Shown here: positions 23,764-32,451 of the stretch, one piece after another
Layout: each line of letters starts with the position of its first letter
Numbering within the stretch: position 1 is the first letter of the stretch
Assembly: GCA_965278965.1 (NCBI GenBank)
Contig: OZ257127.1
Location: 3,038,001-3,102,000, forward strand
Reading direction: 5' to 3'
Length of the DNA stretch: 64,000 nt
DNA from: UBA10649 sp965278965
GTDB taxonomy: Bacteria > Actinomycetota > Actinomycetes > S36-B12
Translations under genes and position numbers: made by a program
Notes under the pieces: model-generated
The model's input: the letters and a program-made list of their open reading frames with translations, nothing else
Database searches by the model: none
What the model was told of the DNA's origin: nothing

Positions 23764-24891
23764 ATGGCCCGGGGACTCGTCCAGGAGCGCGTGCGCCAAG
23801 ACGTCGACGTCGTCGCCCGAGCGGGCCTGGATCTCGACACCTTCCTCGAGGAGGCCGTCGAGTCGGTGGCCCGCGCGGTGCCGTGGGTCGGTGCCTGCGT
23901 CGCAACCCACGACCCGAGCACGCACCTCCTCACCAGCGCTCGCAAGTACGGCTACCTGCGCGACCTCAACGCGCATGACGTCGAGTTCGGCCTGATCGAG
24001 TACGGGACCGTCGAGCCGACGGCGTTCTCCGAGCTCGCTCAGGCGGACTGCCCGGCCGCCGGCGTGCATCTCGTCACCGACGGCAACGTCGAGGAGTCCG
24101 GACGGATGGGCGCGCTGATGAAGCCCCGCTTCGGCTTCGCGGACGAGGCCCGGCTGCTGTTCCGAGCAGGATCGCAGCTGTGGGGCGCGATGGCGCTGTT
24201 CCGTGGCCCGGACGACACGCCCTTTGACGGTGCCGAGATCGACTTCCTGGCGTCGTTGTCCGCGCCGCTCGCGCACGGGGTGCGAACCGGCGTCCTTGCG
24301 CGCCTGGCGGACGCACCCCCGGCCGCTCAGGTCTTCGGGCCGGCCGTCGTCATCGTCGGTGCCGACGACCAGATCGTGCAGCTGAGTCTCGGAGCGGAGG
24401 AGCGGCTCGCCAGCCTCACCACCGGTGCTGCCAGTGCGGATCCGATGTCCCCCGTCGCATCTCTCGTGGGGGCGGCGCGCCGCTACACGCGCGGTGAGAC
24501 GGACGTCCCTGCGCGCTGCCGTGTGCGAACCGTGGCCGGCACCTGGTTGCTTCTGCACGCCGGGCCGCTGTCGTCGGGGGGCGACCGGGCCGGCGAGATC
24601 GTCGTCACGATCGAGGAGGCCCGGCCGCCGGAGATCGTGGCTCTGGTCGTCGCGGCATTCGGTCTGACGCCTCGCGAGCGGGACGTCACGCAGCTCGTGC
24701 TCCAGGGGGTCGACACCAAGGAGATCGCCGCAACGCTTCACGTGTCGGCATACACGGTGCAGGACCACCTGAAGTCGGTGTTCGAGAAGGCCGACGTCCG
24801 CTCCCGTCGCGAGCTGATCGCGCGTATCTACTTCGAACAGTACGTCCCGCGGATGGGCAACGACCTGACTCCGTCGGGCTGGTTCGTCTGA
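23764..24891 (+). CDS. GAF-like sensor with C-terminal LuxR helix-turn-helix
   Basis: A 375-residue regulator. The N-terminal ~185 residues look like a GAF sensor (LDTFLEEAVESVARAVPWVG, then GQ-like SQLWGAMALFRGPD). A middle PAS-like region (about 200-300) is followed by a LuxR-type DNA-binding domain at 305-365 (FGLTPRERDVTQLVLQGVDT, then HVSAYTVQDHLKSVFEKADV). There is no phospho-receiver domain. The ATG at 23764 was chosen because it follows the half-site cluster; earlier in-frame starts would run through it. Divergent from the FAD oxidase, which is its likely target. Confidence 0.85.
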   Translation: MARGLVQERVRQDVDVVARAGLDLDTFLEEAVESVARAVPWVGACVATHDPSTHLLTSARKYGYLRDLNAHDVEFGLIEYGTVEPTAFSELAQADCPAAGVHLVTDGNVEESGRMGALMKPRFGFADEARLLFRAGSQLWGAMALFRGPDDTPFDGAEIDFLASLSAPLAHGVRTGVLARLADAPPAAQVFGPAVVIVGADDQIVQLSLGAEERLASLTTGAASADPMSPVASLVGAARRYTRGETDVPARCRVRTVAGTWLLLHAGPLSSGGDRAGEIVVTIEEARPPEIVALVVAAFGLTPRERDVTQLVLQGVDTKEIAATLHVSAYTVQDHLKSVFEKADVRSRRELIARIYFEQYVPRMGNDLTPSGWFV

Positions 24892-24904
24892 ATCGCTCTC
24901 GGAC

Positions 24905-25525
24905 CTAGGCGCGAGGGGCCGACGTACGCGCCGAGCCGCGTCGCCGCGGCGGGGCCGCCTCGACGCCCGCGTCATCGAGCAGCTGGGTGGCCATAGCCAC
25001 CGCCAACCCGTCCAGGGGATGGGCCTGGACGACCGCCCGCGCGCTCGCTCCGTCGAAGACGATCGTGAGCTGCTGGGCGAGCCGGCGCGGGTGTGCCGCA
25101 GCACCGCAGCGCGCCTCGCGCTCGAAGAACGACGTCAGCGCGTTCTTGTGCGCGCGCGCGACGACGCTGGCTGGATGGTCGGGTGACTTGAGCTCGACGG
25201 CCGTCGCGACGAACGGGCATCCCTGGAAGCCGTCGGCCGCCGCCTGCTCCTCCAGCCGTCGGAAGACGTGCAGGATCCGGTCCCGCGGTGAGCCCTCCTC
25301 GCCGTCGGCCGGGATCAGCGCGGATGCGTACCGCGGCGCGGCGCGGTCCAAGCTTGCCGCGATCACCTCGTCCTTGCTCGCGAACAGCTGGTACATCGAC
25401 CTCTTGGAGACCCCGGCCGTGCGGCACAGGGCGTCGACGCCGACACCGACTCCCTCGCGGTAGTACAGGTCGGCCGCCGCGTCGAGCAGTCGGTCGCGCG
25501 GAGAGGTCCCGGTTGCAGTTGCCAT
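24905..25525 (-). CDS. TetR/AcrR-family repressor
   Basis: A 206-residue repressor. The DNA-binding domain is at residues 8-55 (PRDRLLDAAADLYYREG, then VDALCRTAGVSKRSMYQLFA). A helical ligand-binding domain follows, including FQGCPFVATAVEL near residues 100-112, typical of TetR members with a C-terminal TetR_C_33-like fold. The last 25 residues are Arg/Pro-rich. It is divergent from the SDR gene at 25618 with two AAACCGATCGGT sites between them, so repression of that SDR and of itself is likely. Confidence 0.9.
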   Translation of the reverse strand: MATATGTSPRDRLLDAAADLYYREGVGVGVDALCRTAGVSKRSMYQLFASKDEVIAASLDRAAPRYASALIPADGEEGSPRDRILHVFRRLEEQAAADGFQGCPFVATAVELKSPDHPASVVARAHKNALTSFFEREARCGAAAHPRRLAQQLTIVFDGASARAVVQAHPLDGLAVAMATQLLDDAGVEAAPPRRRGSARTSAPRA

Positions 25526-25546
25526 TCCCTCAGCGTACGCCAGCGG

Positions 25547-25595
25547 TTGCCAATTGGAAACCGATCGGTGTACGGTGCTGGAAACCGATCGGTTT
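25547..25595 (+). promoter_or_regulatory. Promoter with two TetR operators before the SDR gene
   Basis: TTGCCA (25547-25552) and TACGGT (25571-25576) with an 18-base spacer form a promoter. Two copies of TGGAAACCGATCGGT overlap it. The first core (25558-25569) lies between -35 and -10. The second is the perfect palindrome AAACCGATCGGTTT (25582-25595), which covers the expected start of transcription. The copies are 24 bases apart. Confidence 0.6.
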
Positions 25596-25617
25596 TCAGA
25601 AGAACGAGGAGAATGAC

Positions 25618-26343
25618 ATGACCACCATCGAAGGCTCGGTCGCCGTCGTCACCGGCGGCAGCCGCGGGATCGGAAAGGCATTCGTCGAAGAGCTCTACGC
25701 CCGGGGCGCGGCAAAGGTGTACGCGACGGCCCGCGACCCGCGGAGCATCGAGCATCCGGACGCCGTCCCGCTCGCGCTCGAGCTCAGCGATCCGGCATCT
25801 GTGACCGCGCTCGCGGAAGCCGCCGGCGACGCGACGATCCTGGTGAACAACGCCGGCGTGCTGCTCGGGGCCTCGTTCCTGGACTCCACCGTCGAGGACA
25901 TCCATCGCGAGTTCGACGTCAACTTCTACGGCCCGCTGCTCACCACGCGAGCCTTCGCCCCGATCCTGCAAGGAAACGGCGGCGGACACATCGTCAACGT
26001 GCACTCGGTTCTTTCCTGGGTCACGGTGCCGGACGCCGGGGCATACAGCGCGTCGAAGGCCGCACTGTGGTCGCAGACGAACGCGGTGCGCCTATCCCTG
26101 CTGCCCCGCGGCATCCACGTCACGGGCGTCCACGTCGGCTACGTCGACACCGATATGGCCGCCTCGGTCGACGGTCCCAAGGTCGCGCCCGCACGTGTCG
26201 CGTCGCTGGCGGTCGCCGCCATCGCGACGAACACGCCGGAGGTGCTCGTCGACGACCTCTCCCGCCACGTCAAGGCGGGGCTCTCCGGCGACCTGGCCGT
26301 TCTGTACCCCCAGCTGGCCGAGGCCGCCCAGCTCGCATCCTGA
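25618..26343 (+). CDS. Short-chain dehydrogenase/reductase controlled by TetR
   Basis: A 241-residue classical SDR: TGGSRGIG (residues 13-20), NNAG (about 77-80), catalytic Ser in VHSVLSW, and YSASK (about 143-147). ATG 25618 is preceded by GAGGAGA at ideal spacing. The operator pair upstream places it under the divergent TetR repressor, so expression is probably induced by a substrate or toxic compound. Substrate unknown. A MOSC-domain gene follows after 42 bases. Confidence 0.88.
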   Translation: MTTIEGSVAVVTGGSRGIGKAFVEELYARGAAKVYATARDPRSIEHPDAVPLALELSDPASVTALAEAAGDATILVNNAGVLLGASFLDSTVEDIHREFDVNFYGPLLTTRAFAPILQGNGGGHIVNVHSVLSWVTVPDAGAYSASKAALWSQTNAVRLSLLPRGIHVTGVHVGYVDTDMAASVDGPKVAPARVASLAVAAIATNTPEVLVDDLSRHVKAGLSGDLAVLYPQLAEAAQLAS

Positions 26344-26385
26344 GCCCCCTGCCGTAGCGAGGATCGTCGACGACGAGGAGGAACG

Positions 26386-27096
26386 ATGACCGGCATCCGG
26401 ATCGCTGAGCTGTGGCGCTACCCCGTGAAGTCACTGCGAGGGGAGCGGCTGGACTCCGTGGCGATGACCAGCGACGGGTTTCCCGGCGATCGCGTCGTCC
26501 ACGTCGCGGGACCGCACGGCCCGCTGACCGGCCGCACCCGGCCCGGGCTCCTCACGGTGCCTGTCGCCACCGGTCCGGACGGAGCTCCGCTGGTCGACGG
26601 GCACCGATGGGACAGCGACGAGGCGGCGCGCGCCATCGCGGTCCACGGAGGCGCAGGCGCCCGCCTCGTTGCCGACTCCTCGCCGCAGCGGTTCGACGTC
26701 CTGAACCTGCTGGTGGCGACCGACGGCGCGGTGGCTCGCCTGGGACACGACGTGCGAAGGCTTCGCCCGAACATGGTCCTCAGCGGGGTGCCGGCCGACC
26801 TGGAGGCCGACCTGCCGGGGCGCGCACTCCGCATCGGGGAGGCGCTGGTCGGCGTGCACTCGCTGCGCCAGCGATGCATCGTCACGACGATCGACCCCGA
26901 CACCGGCGAGCAGGACCTCACGGTCCTGCGCCGCATCCGCGACGAGTTCGACGGGGAGATCGCTCTCAACTGCTGGGTCATCCGGCCGGGAATGGTCGCG
27001 GTCGGCGACGAGGTGGAGATCGTCGAGAACGGAGACGGCCCGGAGCGGATCGGGGGCTGGATCGTCGGCGCGCCCTACGCACACGCCACCGGGTGA
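26386..27096 (+). CDS. MOSC-domain protein
   Basis: A 236-residue protein with an N-terminal MOSC beta-barrel (about residues 3-75, IAELWRYPVKSLRGERLDSV) and a C-terminal MOSC domain (about 95-230). It carries the Cys expected to bind the molybdenum cofactor or a sulfur atom, in RQRCIVTTIDPDTGEQD (about residue 165). Relatives include the mARC/YcbX reductases, which reduce N-hydroxylated compounds, and YiiM. Here no ferredoxin domain is fused, so an electron donor must be separate. Ribosome site GAGGAGG is upstream. Probably co-transcribed with the SDR. Confidence 0.85.
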   Translation: MTGIRIAELWRYPVKSLRGERLDSVAMTSDGFPGDRVVHVAGPHGPLTGRTRPGLLTVPVATGPDGAPLVDGHRWDSDEAARAIAVHGGAGARLVADSSPQRFDVLNLLVATDGAVARLGHDVRRLRPNMVLSGVPADLEADLPGRALRIGEALVGVHSLRQRCIVTTIDPDTGEQDLTVLRRIRDEFDGEIALNCWVIRPGMVAVGDEVEIVENGDGPERIGGWIVGAPYAHATG

Positions 27097-27153
27097 CTGC
27101 CGGCCCGCTGCCGCGCCGAGCGGCGGGCCGAGCGGCAGGCGTAGGTTCGAGGA

Positions 27154-28701
27154 ATGGCACAGGGCAGCGGGACCGCACGGCTGGTGCTCGTGACGGGAGC
27201 CACCGGCTACATCGGCGGTCGGCTCGTCCCGGACCTGCTGGACGCCGGGTTCGCGGTGCGCGTGCTGGCCCGTCACCCGGAGAACCTCCGGGACCGGCCC
27301 TGGGCCGGCCAGGTGGACGTGGCCCGCGGCGACGTCTCCGACCCGACTGCGTTGGAGCACGCGCTGCGCGGCGTCGAGGTGGCCTACTACCTGGTCCACG
27401 CACTCGCCACCGGGTCGACGTTCGCCACCCAGGACCGCGCCATGGCAAAGGCTTTCGCGCACGCGGCGCGAACGGCGGGCGTGCGGCGGATCGTCTACCT
27501 CGGCGGCCTGGTCCCGCCCACCGCACGCGTCGACCGCCTCTCGGACCATCTGCGGTCACGGCTCGAGGTCGGACAGATCCTGCGCGGCTCCGGGGTCCCG
27601 ACGGCAGAGCTGCGCGCAGCCGTGATCATCGGGTCAGGGTCGGCATCCTTCGAGATGCTCCGCTACCTCACCGAGCGTCTGCCGGCCATGACCACGCCGC
27701 GCTGGGTGAAGACGAGGATCCAGCCGATCGCCGTGCGGGACGTGCTGCGCTACCTCGTCGCCGCCGCCGACCTCCCCACCGACGTGAACCGGGCGTTCGA
27801 CATCGGCGGGCCCGACGTGCTCACCTACGCCGACATGATGCGGCGCTACGCGGCCGTCGCCGGGCTGCGGCCACGCCTGATCGTCCCCGTGCCGGTCCTG
27901 ACCCCGGGTCTCTCCTCGCACTGGGTCGGGCTGGTCACGCCGGTGCCGGCGTCGATCGCCCGGCCCTTGGTGGAGTCCCTGCGGCACGAGGTCGTCTGCC
28001 ACGAGCACGACATCGCCGCGTACATCCCTGATCCACCCGGAGGTCTGAGCGGCTTCGACGTCGCCGTGCGACGCGCGCTCACGCGGGTGCGCGAGGCCAC
28101 CGTCGTGACCCGGTGGAGCGAGGCGTCCTACCCCGGCACCTCCGCCCAGCCGTGGCCAGGCGACCCCGACTGGACCGGAGGCACGCTCTACCGCGACGTC
28201 CGCGAGCGCGTCGTCAACGCGCGGCCCGACGCCGTCTGGGGGGTCCTCGACGCGATCGGCGGGGAGAACGGCTGGTACTCCTTCCCGCTGGCCTGGTGGG
28301 TCCGCGGGGCGCTCGACCGTGTCGTCGGGGGAGTCGGGCTGCGTCGAGGACGGCGCAACCCCGATCATCTGGCGGTCGGGGACGTCGTCGACTTCTGGCG
28401 GGTCGAGGAACGCGTCCCCGACGAGCTCCTGCGGTTGCGCGCTGAGATGCGCCTGCCTGGCCTGGCCTGGCTGGAGTTCTCTCTCGAGCCGGCTCCTGCC
28501 TCGACCCGCCTACGGCAGCGGGCCTTGTTCCACCCCCGCGGCCTGGCGGGCCATGCCTACTGGAAGGCCATCGCGCCGTTCCACGGCATCGTGTTCGGCT
28601 CCATGATCCGGAACATCGCCGGCGCCGCCGAGGCGGCCGAGGCCGCGGCAGGCCGCGCTGACCGCGGCCCGGCTCCCGCTCACTTTGCCGCGCGTCCCTA
28701 G
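27154..28701 (+). CDS. NAD(P)-binding epimerase-like protein fused to a DUF2867 domain
   Basis: A 515-residue protein. Residues 1-300 are an atypical SDR: TGATGYIGGRLVPDLL (about 15-30), ADLP-type substrate region and DIGGPDVLTYADMM. Residues 330-510 are a DUF2867 domain (YRDVRERVVNARPDAVWGVL, then ENGWYSFPLAWWVRG and LFHPRGLAGHAYWKAIAPFH), related to lipid-binding SRPBCC folds. This is the usual two-domain form, with a quinone- or lipid-related role suspected in the literature but no defined reaction. It starts 57 bases after MOSC and ends 7 bases from the convergent GGDEF-EAL gene. Confidence 0.85.
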   Translation: MAQGSGTARLVLVTGATGYIGGRLVPDLLDAGFAVRVLARHPENLRDRPWAGQVDVARGDVSDPTALEHALRGVEVAYYLVHALATGSTFATQDRAMAKAFAHAARTAGVRRIVYLGGLVPPTARVDRLSDHLRSRLEVGQILRGSGVPTAELRAAVIIGSGSASFEMLRYLTERLPAMTTPRWVKTRIQPIAVRDVLRYLVAAADLPTDVNRAFDIGGPDVLTYADMMRRYAAVAGLRPRLIVPVPVLTPGLSSHWVGLVTPVPASIARPLVESLRHEVVCHEHDIAAYIPDPPGGLSGFDVAVRRALTRVREATVVTRWSEASYPGTSAQPWPGDPDWTGGTLYRDVRERVVNARPDAVWGVLDAIGGENGWYSFPLAWWVRGALDRVVGGVGLRRGRRNPDHLAVGDVVDFWRVEERVPDELLRLRAEMRLPGLAWLEFSLEPAPASTRLRQRALFHPRGLAGHAYWKAIAPFHGIVFGSMIRNIAGAAEAAEAAAGRADRGPAPAHFAARP

Positions 28702-28708
28702 CCTGCTG

Positions 28709-31672
28709 TCACGAATCGTCGGTCGGGGCCTGTACGGGGGGCGTGGTTGGGTGCAGGTCCGGGCGCAGCGCGAGCCAGTCGATGAGGGCGATCAGCGGGA
28801 TCGGCGGCGAGTGCCGGAACCCCTGGACGAAGTCACACCCTGCCGCGCCCAGGAGCGACTCCTGGGTCGCGGTCTCGACCCCCTCGGCGATGACCTGGAT
28901 ACCCATGATCTTCGCCATCGCGATGATCGCCTCGCACAGGGCTAGCCCGTCGCTGTCGGGGGCCAGGACGTCGACGAAGCTGCGATCGATCTTCAGGAAC
29001 TCCACGTCGAGCTTCATGAGGTACGCCAGCGACGAGTACCCCGTCCCGAAGTCGTCGATCGCGAACCGCACTCCGGCGTCACGGTAGATCGCCATGTTGG
29101 CGTCGATCGTGGCGTCCTGCGACAGCAGCGTCCCCTCGGTGATCTCGGCGATGACGCGGTCGCCGGACAGTCCCGCGTCGCGCAGCAGGTCCAGTCGCCG
29201 CGTGTGGCGGTCGGCAGGCTCGCGCAGCTCGAGGGGAGACAGGTTGACGGCAATACAGAACGTGGGATCGTCCGCGCTGAGGACGGCCAGTGCGCGTACG
29301 ACCTCGGAGAACACGAAGTCCCCGAGATCGGCGACCAGCCCCGCCTGCTCGGCCAAGGGGATGAACACGTCGGGCGGCACGGCGCCCCGGACCGGATGGT
29401 TCCAGCGCGTGAGGGCCTCGGCGTGGTGGGTGGCGTTCGTGGTCATGCTCACCACGGGCTGAAAGACCACCGTGAGCTCCTCGAGGGCCCCACCGCCGCG
29501 TCCGCGCCCGCGGCGCAGGACGGCGCCGAAGTCGTCGACCAGGGCCGCGCGGTCGCGTGCGGTGGCCTGCAAGTCGGCGGTGAAATAGCGGATCTGGTTG
29601 GGCCCGTGCAGTTTGGCGGCCCGCATGGCCTGGTTGGCACTCGACACGAGGTCGGCCGCGCGCACGGTGTCGTCGGGGTAGACGGCCACGCCGGCGGTGG
29701 CGGTCACCCGGACGACATGCCGGCCGACCGTCACCGGTTTCCCGACCGCCGTCAACGCGGCCGCGACGACGGACTCGACCTCCGCAACGTCGCGCATGGA
29801 CGGCATGAGGAGGGCGAACTCGTCCCCGCGCAGGCGGACGAGCGCGCCAGCGGGTGGCATCACCGAGCGGAGCCGTCGTGCGATCGCGCGAAGGACCGCA
29901 TCCCCGACGCGATGGCCGTACGAGTCGTTCACCTGCCGGAACTGGTCGAGACCGACCACGACGAGAGCGACCTGTTCACCGGCCGCTGTCGCGTCGGTGG
30001 TGGCGCGAGCGACTTCCGGTTCGAGGGTTCGCGCGTGGGGCAGGCCGGTGACGGAGTCATCGCGGGTGACGTCCATGTTGTCCAGCACGACGACGTAGTG
30101 GCTCAGCCGCCCATGGCGGTCTCGGACCGCCGTGGCCGTCGCGGCGTCGGTACGGACGTGGCCGTCCTTGGTCCGTCCCGTGATCTCCCCGCGCCAGTAG
30201 CCATGGGCGTGCAGCTGCTCCCACAGGTCCGCCAGCACCTCGTCGGCGAGGTAGCCCCGGACGTAGTCGGTGAACGGCCGCTGGCGCACGTCGTCGGCGC
30301 TGAAGCCGGTCATGGCGGTGAAACCTGCGTTGACGTCGTCCGCGTTGCCATCGGCGTCCAGGATCGCGACGCCGTCACGAGAGACGTCGAACAGGCTCGC
30401 ACTCACACGAAGGGCTGCTTCGTCGGCCACGTCATCGGTGACGTCCCCGACCCAGCCATGCCAGACCACGTCACCGGATGGCTCCCGGTGCGGCTGGGCA
30501 TCGATGAGCAGCCAGTGCACCGACCCGTCGCCATGAACGATGCGAAACCGTTGGTGCCATGGCCGATCGGTCTGAGCGGACTCCTCCTGCGCCTGCGCGA
30601 GGGCCACCTGGTCGTCCGGGTGGACGAGCTGCGCGAGCACCGCACGCTCCGTCCCAGGATCGGCGTTCGAATACCCGGCGCGCTCGACGAGCCGGTCCAG
30701 GCCCAGGCTCGCGTACGTGATCGTCGCCCCGCCGCCGGGCCGCTGCCTCATCTGGAGCAGCACCCCCGGAGCCTGGGCGGACAGATCGCCCATCAGTCGA
30801 GCCAACGCGCGTTCGCGTCCGATCGCACCGGTCAGCAGGTACACGAGCGCGGCCAAGAGGACCGATGTGATCGTGCCGGCCACGGCGATGATCGCCGCCG
30901 CTGTTCGTTGGCTGGCTGCGTGAGACGCGGCGACCGTGAACTGGCGGCCGAGGACCGTGACGGGCACGCTCTCGTGCTCGCCGGTGAGCACAGTGGACGA
31001 CCCGACGACAGGCACGGCAGGCGCCGTCGCGTCGACGACGGCCACGTCCTGCTCGTCGGCACGCAGGAGCGTGCTTGTGTCCACGACAGCGCTGATGGTG
31101 CCCCAGAAGCTGTCGTCGGCGAGGAACACCGGAGTCCGGTAGACGAAGCCCCGACCGCCCTGGACGAGGTCGACGGGTCCGCTGAGCACCGAGGTCCCCG
31201 TCGCCATCGCGCGCTGAACATCAACCCACTGCTGCGGGTTGTCCTCGTAGCGAAGACCGAGAACCTCTTCGTTGCCGTTCGCCGGGACCACGGCCGTCAC
31301 GACGTTCCCCGGTGCAGCCCCGAGGCTGCGGAAGCCGCTCCACCGCTCGTACAGCCGTTGCATGAACCCCTCGACGCGCGCATCGTCCGCGCCGGTCGGC
31401 GTCGACAGCACGAACGCGCGCGTCGCCTGGTTCACCGAGTCCATGGGGGTCAGCGAGGAGACGAGCCGCTCGGATACGCGCCCCGCCCGTTGCTCCGCGA
31501 CCTTTCGCGCCTGATCATCTGCGGCGCTTGCGCTGACCGCAGCGAGTAGCGCGGTGGCGGCGAGCCCGAGAACGAGGACGATCAGGGCGGCCGTCACCTG
31601 ACGCCATCGGGAGGTCTGGATCCCGGTGGCATCCCCCTGTGTGACGCGCCGTGCGGTCCGCACCCCGGCCAC
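28709..31672 (-). CDS. CHASE-PAS-PAS-GGDEF-EAL cyclic-di-GMP protein
   Basis: A 987-residue membrane sensor. Helix 1 is at about residues 25-47 and helix 2 at about 262-285; between them lies an outside CHASE-type sensor (LRYEDNPQQWVDVQRAM, VYRTPVFL). Two PAS domains (about 300-415 and 430-545) follow, then GGDEF (555-710) and EAL (735-975). The GGDEF signature is RGDEF (about 615-619), with Arg in place of the first Gly, which may weaken cyclase activity. The EAL half keeps EALTRW (about 751), EITEG, DDFGTGYSS, KIDRSF and AEGVET, so phosphodiesterase activity is likely. The start is GTG with weak support. Tail-to-tail with the SDR-DUF2867 gene. Confidence 0.9.
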   Translation of the reverse strand: MAGVRTARRVTQGDATGIQTSRWRQVTAALIVLVLGLAATALLAAVSASAADDQARKVAEQRAGRVSERLVSSLTPMDSVNQATRAFVLSTPTGADDARVEGFMQRLYERWSGFRSLGAAPGNVVTAVVPANGNEEVLGLRYEDNPQQWVDVQRAMATGTSVLSGPVDLVQGGRGFVYRTPVFLADDSFWGTISAVVDTSTLLRADEQDVAVVDATAPAVPVVGSSTVLTGEHESVPVTVLGRQFTVAASHAASQRTAAAIIAVAGTITSVLLAALVYLLTGAIGRERALARLMGDLSAQAPGVLLQMRQRPGGGATITYASLGLDRLVERAGYSNADPGTERAVLAQLVHPDDQVALAQAQEESAQTDRPWHQRFRIVHGDGSVHWLLIDAQPHREPSGDVVWHGWVGDVTDDVADEAALRVSASLFDVSRDGVAILDADGNADDVNAGFTAMTGFSADDVRQRPFTDYVRGYLADEVLADLWEQLHAHGYWRGEITGRTKDGHVRTDAATATAVRDRHGRLSHYVVVLDNMDVTRDDSVTGLPHARTLEPEVARATTDATAAGEQVALVVVGLDQFRQVNDSYGHRVGDAVLRAIARRLRSVMPPAGALVRLRGDEFALLMPSMRDVAEVESVVAAALTAVGKPVTVGRHVVRVTATAGVAVYPDDTVRAADLVSSANQAMRAAKLHGPNQIRYFTADLQATARDRAALVDDFGAVLRRGRGRGGGALEELTVVFQPVVSMTTNATHHAEALTRWNHPVRGAVPPDVFIPLAEQAGLVADLGDFVFSEVVRALAVLSADDPTFCIAVNLSPLELREPADRHTRRLDLLRDAGLSGDRVIAEITEGTLLSQDATIDANMAIYRDAGVRFAIDDFGTGYSSLAYLMKLDVEFLKIDRSFVDVLAPDSDGLALCEAIIAMAKIMGIQVIAEGVETATQESLLGAAGCDFVQGFRHSPPIPLIALIDWLALRPDLHPTTPPVQAPTDDS

Positions 31673-31725
31673 GCTATCCCTCCGGCGACGATTCGCACCT
31701 ATCTCCGCCTATCGGCACCCGCCGA

Positions 31726-32451
31726 TCAGTGCTCCGCCGCGCTGCTCGGCGTCGCGGCGCCCAGCGCACCGTCCACGATCTCGAAGACGCGGTCGGTGTA
31801 CTCGACCATGCGCAGGTCGTGCGTCACCATGACTCCGGTCTTGCCTCGGGCCTTGATCTCCCGCCGGAGCAGCTGGACGACGCTGCGTCCCATCGCCGTG
31901 TCGAGCGCGGCGGTCGGCTCGTCGACGAGGACGAGGTCCGGGTCGTTCATGAGCGCCCTCCCGATCGCGACCCGCTGACGCTCGCCGCCGGACAGCTGCT
32001 CGGGCAGGTTCTGCATCCGGGCGGCGAGGCCGAGCTCGTCGAGGAGCTGGTCAGCGCGCTGCTGCGCGGCCTTCTTCGGGCTGCCGACGAGGGACGCGAC
32101 GTACAGCAGGTTCTCCCGTGCGGTGAGGAACGGGACGAGGTTCGCGGACTGGAACACGAAGCCGACCTGAGCGGCACGGAACCGTGTCAGCTCCTTGCGC
32201 GACATCGCCGTCACCTCGGTCGTGCCCAGCCTCACCGTCCCGGTCGTCGGCGCCAGCAAGCCGCCGATCATCGAGATCAGCGTCGTCTTGCCCGAGCCGG
32301 ACGGCCCGAGCAGCGCGACGAACTCGCCCTCGTCCACAGCCATGTCGGCGCCCTCGACGGCGGTGACCTGCGTGTGGCCCTCGCCGTAGGTCTTGCTGAG
32401 TCCGTCGACCTGGAGGATCGCCGAGGCGTTCGGGTGGTCGGTCTGGGTCAT
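31726..32451 (-). CDS. MacB/LolD-type ABC transporter ATPase
   Basis: A 241-residue ATPase. Walker A GPSGSGKTTLI (about residues 49-59), the linker with Q-loop, signature LSGGERQRVAIGRAL (about 145-159), Walker B LVLVDEPTAALD (about 164-175) and the switch His in THDLRM are all present. It belongs to the family that pairs with FtsX-type permeases to drive mechanotransmission or export. It overlaps the preceding permease by 4 bases and ends the five-gene operon that begins with the ECF sigma factor. Confidence 0.92.
   Translation of the reverse strand: MTQTDHPNASAILQVDGLSKTYGEGHTQVTAVEGADMAVDEGEFVALLGPSGSGKTTLISMIGGLLAPTTGTVRLGTTEVTAMSRKELTRFRAAQVGFVFQSANLVPFLTARENLLYVASLVGSPKKAAQQRADQLLDELGLAARMQNLPEQLSGGERQRVAIGRALMNDPDLVLVDEPTAALDTAMGRSVVQLLRREIKARGKTGVMVTHDLRMVEYTDRVFEIVDGALGAATPSSAAEH

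Noticed and set aside
15753..27096. Possible genomic island integrated at tRNA-fMet.
   Set aside because: No integrase, no direct repeat of the tRNA 3' end that I can see downstream, and no sharp change in base composition. The tRNA is followed by its own intact terminator.
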